Shown here: positions 50,740 through 60,614 of the stretch, one piece after another
Layout: every line of letters starts with the position of its first letter
How positions within the stretch are numbered: the stretch's first letter is position 1
Source: Streptomyces naganishii JCM 4654
GTDB taxonomy: Bacteria > Actinomycetota > Actinomycetes > Streptomycetales > Streptomycetaceae
NCBI RefSeq assembly: GCF_014650575.1
Contig: NZ_BMVF01000002.1
Location: forward strand, 496,001 to 560,000
Reading direction: 5' to 3'
DNA length: 64,000 nt
The notes under the pieces: model-generated
Database searches by the model: none
Told to the model about the DNA's origin: nothing
What the model saw: the letters and a program-made list of their open reading frames with translations, nothing else
Program-made: the position numbers and the translations under genes

Positions 50740-50859
50740 CAGGGTGGGCACCGTGCCGTGCTGCCCGGGGGACGCCGTGTCCTGCCGTCGCCGCGCGGCC
50801 GGCCGGACACCCGGCCCTCCGGTGGTGATCGACAAAATGATGAGGCGAGGCTCGACGCG

Positions 50860-52059
50860 GTGAACGTGCTGGACATCCTGCTGCTGGTCGCCGCCGTGTG
50901 GTTCGCGGTCGTCGGGTATCGCCAGGGCTTCGTCGTAGGTGTGCTGTCGGTGATCGGCTTCCTGGGCGGCGGCCTCGTCGCCGTCTACGCCCTGCCGCTC
51001 ATCTGGGACGCCCTGACGGACAACACTCCGGTCAGCACCACGGCGGCGGTGGTCGCGGTCGTCGTGGTCATCGTCTGCGCCTCGGTCGGCCAGGCCCTGA
51101 CCACCCATCTCGGCAGCAGGCTGCGGGTGTTCATCACCTGGTCCCCGGCGCGCGCCCTGGACGCCACCGGCGGCGCGCTGGTCAACGTGGCCGCGCTGCT
51201 GCTGGTCGCCTGGCTGCTCGGCTCGCTCCTGGGCGGCACGACGATACCGACCGTCGGCAGGGAGGTCCGCAACTCCCGGGTGCTTTTCGGGGTGTCCGAG
51301 GTGATGCCCGCACAGGCCGACACCTGGTTCACGGACTTCACCTCCGTCCTCGCGCAGAACGGCTTCCCGCAGGTCTTCAGCCCGTTCGCGAGCGAGCCCA
51401 TCACCGACGTGCGGCCACCGGACCCGGCCCTGCGCAACAGCGTGGTGGCCGAGCGCGCCCGGCGGTCCGTCGTCAAGGTCGTGGGCACCGCGCGCAGTTG
51501 CGGCAAGGTGCTGGAGGGCAGCGGATTCGTCTTCGGCGACCGCCGCGTCATGACCAACGCGCACGTCGTCGGCGGTGTCGACGAGCCGACCGTCCAGATC
51601 GGCGGCGAGGGCCGCAAGTACGACGCGAAGGTCGTGCTGTACGACTGGCACCGCGACATCGCCGTGCTCGACGTACCCGATCTCAGGGCGCCCGCCCTGC
51701 GGTTCACGGACACCGACGCGCGCAGCGGCGACGGCGCGATCGTGGCCGGCTTCCCGGAGAACGGGTCGTACGACGTGCGCGCCGCGCGCGTGCGCGGGCG
51801 CATCACCGCCGACGGCCCGGACATCTACCACCGCGGCACCGTCCGCCGTGACGTCTACTCGCTGTACGCCACCGTCCGCCAGGGCAACTCCGGCGGTCCG
51901 CTGCTGACGCCCGAGGGGCGGGTGTACGGCGTGGTGTTCGCCAAGTCGCTCGACGACGCCGACACCGGTTACGCGCTCACGGCGGACGAGATCAAGCAGG
52001 ACATCGCCAACGGCCGTACCGCGAACCAGCAGGTGGACAGCGACAACTGCGCGCTGTAG
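50860..52059 (+). CDS. marP: MarP-type membrane serine protease (CvpA-like plus trypsin-like domain)
   Basis: 399 aa from the GTG at 50860. Four membrane helices in residues 1-125 (CvpA-like) are followed by an outer chymotrypsin-like protease with His235 (TNAHVVGG), Asp266 (HRDIAVLDV) and Ser344 (QGNSGGP). Cys214 and Cys397 match the positions of the stabilising disulfide of mycobacterial MarP (Cys214-Cys395). MarP protects against acid and oxidative stress and activates a peptidoglycan hydrolase in Mycobacterium tuberculosis. The same role is plausible here. Confidence 0.9.
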   Translation: MNVLDILLLVAAVWFAVVGYRQGFVVGVLSVIGFLGGGLVAVYALPLIWDALTDNTPVSTTAAVVAVVVVIVCASVGQALTTHLGSRLRVFITWSPARALDATGGALVNVAALLLVAWLLGSLLGGTTIPTVGREVRNSRVLFGVSEVMPAQADTWFTDFTSVLAQNGFPQVFSPFASEPITDVRPPDPALRNSVVAERARRSVVKVVGTARSCGKVLEGSGFVFGDRRVMTNAHVVGGVDEPTVQIGGEGRKYDAKVVLYDWHRDIAVLDVPDLRAPALRFTDTDARSGDGAIVAGFPENGSYDVRAARVRGRITADGPDIYHRGTVRRDVYSLYATVRQGNSGGPLLTPEGRVYGVVFAKSLDDADTGYALTADEIKQDIANGRTANQQVDSDNCAL

Positions 52060-52068
52060 CCGGCGCGG

Positions 52069-52245
52069 TCAGCCGCGCGGGTGACGCAGGCGTACGGAGA
52101 CCCAGCGGGCGCGGCGGCGCAGGATGCGCGGAATGCCCACCTGTGGGTCCGCGCCCGTCGGCCGCGGTGCGCCCATGTGGGGTCCCGGACCGCTCGCCGA
52201 ACGGCGGGTGCGTGCTACGTCACTGTAGTCGTGCGTCCAGCCCAT
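52069..52245 (-). CDS. 58-aa conserved-looking small basic protein
   Basis: MGWTHDYSDVARTRRSASGP at the start, ending GIPRILRRRARWVSVRLRHP-RG. The ATG at 52245 has AGAGG 8 nt upstream and the frame closes 9 bp past the MarP stop. Codon positions keep the GC3 pattern of real genes and the C-terminal half is a clear basic amphipathic segment. It is too short for usual gene calls. Function unknown; Arg content suggests nucleic-acid, ribosome or membrane binding. It is convergent with marP. Confidence 0.6.
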   Translation of the reverse strand: MGWTHDYSDVARTRRSASGPGPHMGAPRPTGADPQVGIPRILRRRARWVSVRLRHPRG

Positions 52246-52372
52246 ACCCCGACCTCTGCCCCCGCCCCAAGGTCGATAACCGCCCGCCGGGGCCCCAATT
52301 GGCCTATGCGCCGGGCAAGTGGCCGTTCGTAGGACAGGTGTTCACGTTCGGGTGCCGGGCGCACCTGCGGAG

Positions 52373-52426
52373 TCACCGGCCGGGGCAGTGGCGGGCGGGT
52401 CAGCGGCGGGGTCACCGGCCGGGTCA
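52373..52426. repeat. tandem repeat at the hydrolase stop codon with four in-frame TGAs
   Basis: Reading the minus strand, TGA CCC GGC CGG TGA CCC CGC CGC TGA then continues to another TGA. Stops are at 52426, 52414, 52402 and 52375; all spacings (12, 12, 27) keep the frame. The unit is about 12 bp. The 120 bp beyond it, to the small-protein gene, show nothing else. Confidence 0.85.
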
Positions 52427-53383
52427 GCGGTCCGGTTCGGGGTCGCGCAGCCAGTTGATGAGTTCGGTGGAGAACGCCACCGGGTCCTCCTCGTGCGGAA
52501 AGTGGCCGAGGCCGTCGAACAGGCGCCAGCGGTACGGCGCCTCGACGTACTGCCCGGAGCCCGCCGCGCTGCGGGTGCGCACCACGGGGTCCAGGGAGCC
52601 GTGCAGATGCAGTGTGGGCACGCGCACGGGCCGCTTCATCCTGCGGTAGAACTGGATGCCGTCCGGACGCGCCAGCGAGCGCACCAGCCAGCGGTACGGC
52701 TCGATGGAGCAGTGCGCCGTCGAGGGGATGCAGATCGCCCGGCGGTACGTCTCCACCGCCTCGTCGTCCGGCAGCCGCGGCCCCGACCAGTCCCGTACCA
52801 GACGGGCCACCAGGGCGCCGTCGTCGGCGATCAGCCGGCGCTCGGGCAGCCAGGGGCGCTGGAAACCCCAGATGTACGAACTCGCCGCCGTCTGGCGGGC
52901 GTCGGCGAGCATGGCGGAGCGCCAGCGGCGCGGGTGCGGCATGGAGGCCACGGCGAGGCGCCGTACGAGCTTGGGGCGCATCGCCGCCGCCGTCCACGCC
53001 AGGTAGCCGCCGAGGTCGTGGCCGACCAGGGCGGCGTCGGGCTCGCCCAGGGAGCGGATCACACCGGTGATGTCGAGGGCGAGGTTGGCCGGGTCGTAGC
53101 CGCGCGGGGTGCGGTCGCTGCCGCCCACCCCGCGCAGGTCCATCGCCACGGCGCGGAAACCGGCGTCGGCGAGGGCGGTCAGCTGGTGCCGCCACGCCCA
53201 CCAGTACTGCGGGAAGCCGTGCAGCAGCAGCACCAGCGGCCCGTCGCCGAGCTCGGCGATGTGGAAGCGCGCGCCGTTGGCGGCGACGTCCCGGTGGGTG
53301 ACCTTACGGCCGCCCGGGAGGTCGATCCGTACGATCTGCGCCGGCTGGGTCGATTGCGCCGAAGGGGTGGCGGGCTCCGTCAT
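52424..53383 (-). CDS. alpha/beta hydrolase, epoxide hydrolase-like (EphE type)
   Basis: 319 aa. HGFPQYWWAWR (oxyanion HGFP), nucleophile Asp in VGHDLGGYLAW, charge-relay Asp in LHGSLDPVV and His in LGHFPHEEDP. The Asp nucleophile marks epoxide hydrolases or haloalkane dehalogenases rather than esterases. The mycobacterial counterpart next to marP is ephE. The ATG overlaps the holin-like gene by 4 bp in the order hydrolase after holin on this strand (ATGA). Natural substrate unknown. Confidence 0.86.
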   Translation of the reverse strand: MTEPATPSAQSTQPAQIVRIDLPGGRKVTHRDVAANGARFHIAELGDGPLVLLLHGFPQYWWAWRHQLTALADAGFRAVAMDLRGVGGSDRTPRGYDPANLALDITGVIRSLGEPDAALVGHDLGGYLAWTAAAMRPKLVRRLAVASMPHPRRWRSAMLADARQTAASSYIWGFQRPWLPERRLIADDGALVARLVRDWSGPRLPDDEAVETYRRAICIPSTAHCSIEPYRWLVRSLARPDGIQFYRRMKRPVRVPTLHLHGSLDPVVRTRSAAGSGQYVEAPYRWRLFDGLGHFPHEEDPVAFSTELINWLRDPEPDR

Positions 53384-53874
53384 GAGGACGAGCGTGCCAC
53401 AGCCTCGATCGCCTGGGGGGCCCGGTCCTCGAGAGCGGGGGTCTCGGGACGCGGATGCGGCTTGGCCTTCTGGAGCACTCCGGCCGTCTCCTTCACCGAA
53501 GCGGCGACCTTCTGCGGGCCCTTGCTCTTCTTGGCCTTCTTCGCGAAGACCACGCCGATCAGGGCGAGGCCGCCGGCGACGAGGACGTTGGCGGCGAAGG
53601 ACAGCAGGAAGCAGACCGCGAGGTTCCAGCCGCTCCAGGTCCGGATCCCGTACGCGAGCGCGAAGTTGAGCATCGGCAGGGAGAACAGCAGCAGCACGCC
53701 GGCCGCGCTGAACGCGCCGCCGCTGGTGGCGCCCCGCTTGACGTCCTGCTTCAGCTGGGCCTTGGCCAGCGCGATCTCGTCGTGCACCAGCGCCGACAAT
53801 TCGGTCGTCGCCGAGGCGAACAGCTGGCCGATGCTGCGTTCGGCGCCGACCGGGCTGCCGTCGGGTGCGCTCAT
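53380..53874 (-). CDS. phage holin 3,6-family (DUF1469) membrane protein
   Basis: 164 aa. SIGQLFASATTELSALVHDEIALAKAQLK is the family start (two parts here), then two membrane helices (AAGVLLLFSLPMLNFALAYG, AVCFLLSFAANVLVAGGLAL) and a basic Lys-rich tail. Despite the family name there is no phage context; it is the conserved gene at this place (Rv3669-like). Probably modulates envelope or the coupled hydrolase. Role unknown. Confidence 0.82.
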   Translation of the reverse strand: MSAPDGSPVGAERSIGQLFASATTELSALVHDEIALAKAQLKQDVKRGATSGGAFSAAGVLLLFSLPMLNFALAYGIRTWSGWNLAVCFLLSFAANVLVAGGLALIGVVFAKKAKKSKGPQKVAASVKETAGVLQKAKPHPRPETPALEDRAPQAIEAVARSSS

Positions 53875-53967
53875 CGCGGTCTCCCTCTCCTGCTCCTGCG
53901 TGGACCTGGCCGCGCTGCTTCGCGACCTGTCTTTTGTACCGTCTGTCTTTTGTACTGTCCCGTCAGA

Positions 53968-55407
53968 TCATGCCGGACCGTCCTTCTCCCCGCCTGCCCC
54001 GCCCGGCACTTCGGCAAGCCGCTTTGCCCGTTCGGCCGCCTTCTCGCGGGCGAGGCGGCGGTGCTCGGCGGCCCTGCGCTCCAGGATGGCGGCCATCCGC
54101 AGGTGGTAGTCGGGGTCGTCCTGCTCGTACACGTCGGGGACGCCGTCGAGGTCGTCGTCCCGCTCCTCGGCCTCCCACAGCCGCCGGTAGCGGGCGTTGC
54201 GCACCTTCAGCAGTACGGTGGCGAACGCGGCCGCGATCAGGGAGCCGACGAGGACGGCGGCCTTGACCTCGTCGGTCAGCGTCGCGTCGCCCTGGAAGGC
54301 GAGCTCGCCGATCAGCAGGGAGACGGTGAAGCCGATCCCGGCGAGCGTGGCGAGGGCGAAGACGTCGGCCCAGGCCAGGTCGTCGCTGAGCGAGGCGCGG
54401 GTGAAGCGCGCGGTGAGCCAGGTCCCGCCGAAGATGCCGGCCGCCTTGCCGACGACCAGGCCGAGCACGACACCCAGCGTCTCCGGCCTGGTGAACACGT
54501 CCGCGAGCGCCCCGCCCGAGATCGACACACCCGCGCTGAACAGCGCGAACAAGGGCACGGCCAGGCCCGCCGACAGGGGGCGCACGAGGTGTTCGACGCG
54601 CTCGCCCGGGGAGTGCTCCTCGCCCTCCCGTGTGGTGCAGCGCAGCATCAGGCCCATCGCGACGCCGGCGATGGTGGCGTGCACGCCGCTGTTGTACATC
54701 AGTGCCCAGACGACCAGCGCCAGCGGCACGTACACATACCAGCCGCGTACGCCCCGCCGCAGCAGCAGCCAGAAGAGGACGAGGCCGGCGACGGCCCCGC
54801 CGAGCGCGGCGAAGTTCAGCCGGCCGGTGAAGAAGACCGCGATGATCAGGATGGCGAACAGGTCGTCGACGACCGCCAGGGTCAGCAGGAAGGCGCGCAG
54901 CGCGCTGGGCAGCGAGGTGCCGATGACCGCGAGCACGGCGAGCGCGAAAGCGATGTCGGTCGCGGTGGGCACCGCCCAGCCGGCCTGCGCGCCGCCTCCC
55001 GCGAGGTTGGTCAGGGCGTAGACGGCCGCGGGCGTCGCCATGCCGCACAGCGCGGCCACGACGGGCAGCGCGGCGGCCCTCGGGTCCTTGAGGTCGCCCG
55101 CGACCAGTTCGCGCTTGAGCTCGATACCGGCGACGAAGAAGAACACCGCGAGGAGTCCGTCGGCGGCCCAGTGCTCCACCGACAGGTCGAGGCCGAGGGC
55201 GGCGGGGCCGAAGTGGAAGCGGGCCACGCTCTCGTAGCTCGCGTGCAGGGCCGGGAGGTTCGCCCAGACGAGGGCGGCGATCGCGGCGAGGAGCAGCAGG
55301 ACGCCGCCGACCGTCTCGGTGCGCAGCGCTTCCGCGACGAAGTTCCGCTCGGGCAGGGACAGGCGTCCGAGGACTTTGCGGGCGGGGGTGGTGCGGGGCG
55401 CGGCCAC
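53968..55407 (-). CDS. nhaA: Na+/H+ antiporter NhaA
   Basis: 479 aa. GTG at 55407 with GGAGG 5 nt upstream. NhaA features: VEHWAADGLLAVFFFVAGIELKRE in parts, TATDIAFALAVLAV (the TDIAF motif), LLTLAVVDDLFAILIIA (the paired Asp residues that carry ions), and GIGFTVSLLIGELAF. A charged C-terminal tail of ~85 residues (RDDDLDGVPDVYEQDDPDYH) is longer than in E. coli. It exports Na+ in exchange for protons. It is absent from this place in mycobacteria, so it is an addition to the conserved block. Confidence 0.93.
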   Translation of the reverse strand: MAAPRTTPARKVLGRLSLPERNFVAEALRTETVGGVLLLLAAIAALVWANLPALHASYESVARFHFGPAALGLDLSVEHWAADGLLAVFFFVAGIELKRELVAGDLKDPRAAALPVVAALCGMATPAAVYALTNLAGGGAQAGWAVPTATDIAFALAVLAVIGTSLPSALRAFLLTLAVVDDLFAILIIAVFFTGRLNFAALGGAVAGLVLFWLLLRRGVRGWYVYVPLALVVWALMYNSGVHATIAGVAMGLMLRCTTREGEEHSPGERVEHLVRPLSAGLAVPLFALFSAGVSISGGALADVFTRPETLGVVLGLVVGKAAGIFGGTWLTARFTRASLSDDLAWADVFALATLAGIGFTVSLLIGELAFQGDATLTDEVKAAVLVGSLIAAAFATVLLKVRNARYRRLWEAEERDDDLDGVPDVYEQDDPDYHLRMAAILERRAAEHRRLAREKAAERAKRLAEVPGGAGGEKDGPA

Positions 55408-55623
55408 GGGAACCTCCGGTCGGTGGGCAGGACGGATCGCGTGCCGACCAGACTTCCCGGCGCACCTGAGGAGCTTCAGCCTGGGCTGGAGCCATGTGTT
55501 GAGTTGTCGCTTTGCTTACTTTACCTAAGGTGGGGCGGGCGGGTGCGTCCGTCGTACTTCCGGCGGGTGCCCGAGCCGCGGAGCCGTGAGGCCGCGGGGA
55601 CGCTGCGCGGTCGCGAGGACGCG

Positions 55624-55664
55624 GGAAGGGGCACCCGGCGCGTGTGCGACCGGGTGCCCCTTCC
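55624..55664 (-). terminator. 15-bp hairpin after acs
   Basis: GGAAGGGGCACCCGG (55624-55638) pairs perfectly with 55650-55664, loop 11 nt. It starts 10 nt after the acs stop on its strand. Confidence 0.85.
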
Positions 55665-55673
55665 GGATCGGGC

Positions 55674-57629
<1,956 letters not shown>

Positions 57630-57850
57630 GACATCTCCCTTTCTCAGGGTGTCCGTTGTGTCCCAGGCCACAGCTCATCAGACCTGGGGGGCGGATGACA
57701 AGGGCCGACGGAGAATTGGTTTAGACCTGTTGGTGAAACGTTTGCACAGTCGCGCGCTCGGAGGCACGCGGCCGGGTGTCACTTCCTCCCACGGACGGCG
57801 GGCCGCCCAAGTTCAGCACGGTCCTCCGGTCCGCCTCCGCGAGTACGCAC
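57630..57850. other. acs upstream region
   Basis: About 220 bp that must hold the acs promoter. It has a few AT-rich patches (GGTTTAGACC near 57719, AACGTTTGCAC near 57737) but no clear -10/-35 pair. No gene is visible. Confidence 0.35.
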
Positions 57851-57990
57851 CCGCCGGGCGTGTCGCCCGCCGGGAGGGCCACCCGCCGGGAGGGTCGTCC
57901 GGCAGGCGGGTCGCCCGGTGGGCGGGTCACCTCCGGCAGGGTCGCCCGGCAGGCGGGTCGCCCGGCGAGTGGGCGCCCGGCGGGTGGGTC
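57851..57990. repeat. ~16-bp degenerate tandem repeat right after the SulP-carbonic anhydrase stop
   Basis: On the minus strand, GACCCGCCTGCCGGGC and close variants recur about nine times (for example GACCCACCCGCCGGGC, GCCCACTCGCCGGGC) starting at the base after the TGA. The units contain no stop copies of the gene end but form another post-stop array. Confidence 0.75.
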
Positions 57991-60351
57991 TCACACCTTC
58001 GTCGGCCTGCCTTCCGTCGCCGCCACTGCCGTGAACACCATCTCGCCGTCCGCCTCCGTGAGCAGGTAGGCCTGGGCCTCGCCTACGTGGAAGTACATTC
58101 CGTGCAGCTCGAGCAGGCCCGTGCGCAGGGCCCGGGCGACACAGCCGTGGGCGCGCAGGTGCTCCAGCTGCTGCACGACGTTGGCCAGGCCCAGCCGCTC
58201 GGCTTCGTCGACGGGCCGCGGGCCGGTCTCGTCCGCCGGCCGGAGCCCGGGGCCGTCACCCCGGCCCAGCCGCGCCAGGCTCGGCAGCCCGTGCCGCAGC
58301 CACCTGCCGAGCGGGGTGTGCTCGGGCAGGGACCCGGCCCCGTGGTCCGGGCCGTTGCCGAGCAGGGCCTGCATCGCCCCGCACCCGGAGTGGCCGCACA
58401 CCGTGATGGAGCGCACGCCGAGCACCTCCACCGCGTACTCGATCGCCGCCGCCACCGAGTCGTCCCCGCCCTCCTCGCCCGGTGGCGGCACCAGATTGCC
58501 CACATTCCGCACGACGAACAGGTCGCCGGGGCCGCTTGCGGTGATCATCGAGGTGACCAGCCGCGAGTCGGCGCAGGTGAGGAAGAGCTGGGACGGCCGC
58601 TGCCCCTCGCGCGCCAGCCGCGCCAGTTCCTCGCGCACATGGGGTGCGGTGGCGCGCTGGAACGTGCCGATGCCGTGCGCGAGCTGGAACGTGCCGGCGT
58701 CGCGGGGAAGCCGGGGCGCGCGCGGGCCACCCTCGCACTGGTGGTTGCGCCAGGGCGTCCACGGCCGGCAGCGGCAGCCCGTGCCGTCCGGGGCGGCGGG
58801 CTCGGCGATGCGGACTCCGGCCCGGCGGCCGGTGAGCTCCACGGACCCACCCTGCGCGGTGTGCGTGCGCTGCCAGTCCTGCAGTGACTCGTATGCCGCG
58901 TGGTCCATGAACGAGCCGTCCAGCTCGACGACCGCGTCGGCCTCGTGGGGCACGAGGTGCAGGGCCCGGCTGAGCCGTGGCACCGCGAGGAACGTCAACT
59001 GCCCTCGTACTCGTACGTGGTGGACTCCTTCCCTTACGTCGTGGGTGATGCGCGTGCGGGCGAGGCGGTGCAGGGCGACGGCGACGGCCACGGCGATCCC
59101 GAGGGCCACGCCCTGGAGGACGCCGAGGGCCACCACGCCGAGGGCGGTGGCGGCGTACACCAGCACCTCGCGGTGGCGGGTCACCGTGCGGATGTGGTGC
59201 AGGGACACCATCTGGATGCCGACGGCCATCACCAAGGCGGCGAGCGAGGCGAGCGGGATGTGCTCCAGGACCGGGACCATCAGCAGCGCGGCGATCACTA
59301 CGAGAACGCCGTGCAGCATCGTGGAGTTCCGGCTGACGGCGCCGGCTCGCACATTCGCCGTGCTGCGCACCGCCACCCCGGCGACCGGCAGTCCGCCGAG
59401 CGCGCCGGAGACGACGTTGGCGGCGCCCTGACCGAGCAGTTCCCGGTCCAGGTTCGAGCGTGCGGGGCGGGCGGCCGGGTCCGGGCGGCCCGCGACCAGC
59501 TTGTCCACCGCGACCGCGCCGAGCAGTGACTGCACGCTGCACACCAGCGTGGTGCTGAGCACCGCGGCGGCCAGCCCGAGGACGGGTCCCCGCGGCAGCC
59601 CGGCCAGCGCGTGGCTGCTCCAGGAGGGCAGGCCGACCCTGGGCAGGGCAAGTCCGGTGAAGGCGGCCACCGCGGTGGCCCCGGCGACGGCGACGAGCGC
59701 GGCCGGCACCCGGCGCAGCAGCAGCCCGGGCCGGCCGGGCAGCCGCGGCCAGAGCACCAGGAGGGCCAGGGTCAGGGCGCCGGCGGCGAGGGCGGCGGGG
59801 TCGAGGGAGGCCAGCTGGGCGGGCAGTGCGCGCAGGTTGTCGGTCACGGAACTCTGCGGATTGCCGCCGAGGACGATGTGCAGCTGGGCGACGGCGATGG
59901 TCACACCGATCCCGGCGAGCATGCCGTGTACGACGGCGGGGCTGACGGCGAGTGCGCCGCGGGCCACGCGCAGGCAGCCGAGGAGCAGTTGGGCGAGGCC
60001 GGCGAGGACGGTGATGGCGCAGGTCGTTCGCCATCCGTAGCGGTGGATCAGGTCGGCGGTGACCACCGTGAGGCCCGCGGCGGGGCCGCTGACCTGGAGG
60101 GGGCAGCCGCCGAGCCGGCCGGCGACGAGTCCGCCGACGGCGGCGGCCACGAGGCCCGCCTGGAGCGGGGCGCCGGTGGCGAGGGCGATGCCGAGGGAGA
60201 GGGGCAGGGCGATCAGGAAGACGGAGACGGCGGCCGACAGGTCGGCGCCCGCGAGACGGGGCCGGCGCGTGCGCCGGGGCGGGCTGTGCGGCGGGTGGGA
60301 CCGCTCGGTCCGAGCGGCGTCGGTGGTGCGGGTGGGGACGCAGGACGACAT
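57991..60351 (-). CDS. SulP-family anion transporter fused to a beta-carbonic anhydrase
   Basis: 786 aa; ATG at 60351 with GGAGGAGA 7 nt upstream. Residues ~35-430 are the SulP membrane domain (SLGIALATGAPLQAGLVAA, GPAAGLTVV, VVSGALGGLPVAGVAVRST). A STAS-like segment follows (LTFLAVPRLSRALH, VVELDGSFMDHAAYESLQDW). Residues ~570-786 are a beta-carbonic anhydrase with zinc ligands Cys593 and Asp595 (CADSR), His654 and Cys657 (HSGCG). The fusion strongly suggests uptake or exchange of bicarbonate with rapid CO2/HCO3- conversion. All catalytic residues are present. Confidence 0.9.
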   Translation of the reverse strand: MSSCVPTRTTDAARTERSHPPHSPPRRTRRPRLAGADLSAAVSVFLIALPLSLGIALATGAPLQAGLVAAAVGGLVAGRLGGCPLQVSGPAAGLTVVTADLIHRYGWRTTCAITVLAGLAQLLLGCLRVARGALAVSPAVVHGMLAGIGVTIAVAQLHIVLGGNPQSSVTDNLRALPAQLASLDPAALAAGALTLALLVLWPRLPGRPGLLLRRVPAALVAVAGATAVAAFTGLALPRVGLPSWSSHALAGLPRGPVLGLAAAVLSTTLVCSVQSLLGAVAVDKLVAGRPDPAARPARSNLDRELLGQGAANVVSGALGGLPVAGVAVRSTANVRAGAVSRNSTMLHGVLVVIAALLMVPVLEHIPLASLAALVMAVGIQMVSLHHIRTVTRHREVLVYAATALGVVALGVLQGVALGIAVAVAVALHRLARTRITHDVREGVHHVRVRGQLTFLAVPRLSRALHLVPHEADAVVELDGSFMDHAAYESLQDWQRTHTAQGGSVELTGRRAGVRIAEPAAPDGTGCRCRPWTPWRNHQCEGGPRAPRLPRDAGTFQLAHGIGTFQRATAPHVREELARLAREGQRPSQLFLTCADSRLVTSMITASGPGDLFVVRNVGNLVPPPGEEGGDDSVAAAIEYAVEVLGVRSITVCGHSGCGAMQALLGNGPDHGAGSLPEHTPLGRWLRHGLPSLARLGRGDGPGLRPADETGPRPVDEAERLGLANVVQQLEHLRAHGCVARALRTGLLELHGMYFHVGEAQAYLLTEADGEMVFTAVAATEGRPTKV

Positions 60352-60390
60352 GTTCCGGTCTCCTCCGGTCAGCAGGGATCAGCCGAATCA

Positions 60391-60540
60391 CGCTGAGTAA
60401 AGCGATCGTAATGCAACGTAAAGTTCATCTCTGGATTCTTGGCGCGAATGGATTATCGAATCACCTCGAAGGGTGAAGTGAGCTTTTTATCGGCTTGTCG
60501 TATTAATTCCGCCCCTTCTTCGTGCGACCTTGGCGGCGCT
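60391..60540. promoter_or_regulatory. AT-rich divergent promoter region of SulP-CA and lipoprotein genes
   Basis: Parts such as GCGATCGTAATGCAACGTAA, ATGGATTATCGAATCACC and GAGCTTTTTATCGGC are unusually AT-rich for this genome. This 260-bp gap between divergent starts must hold both promoters. Such islands are typical of silenced or tightly regulated promoters. No specific operator was identified. Confidence 0.4.
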
Positions 60541-60614
60541 GCCGGCCCGCCCGGCACACCACCAGCACGCGCCGTCTCGGCGTTGGACGAGAGAAGGAAG
60601 AAGGTGGGCGGAAC

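Noticed and set aside
53380..53874. Evidence of a prophage (holin)
   Set aside because: The family name is historical; no lysin, tail or capsid genes are near and the gene lies in a conserved chromosomal block.
55500..55535. Iron box upstream of nhaA (TTAGGTAAAG-like sequence)
   Set aside because: Only one half of the expected DmdR/IdeR palindrome is recognisable.
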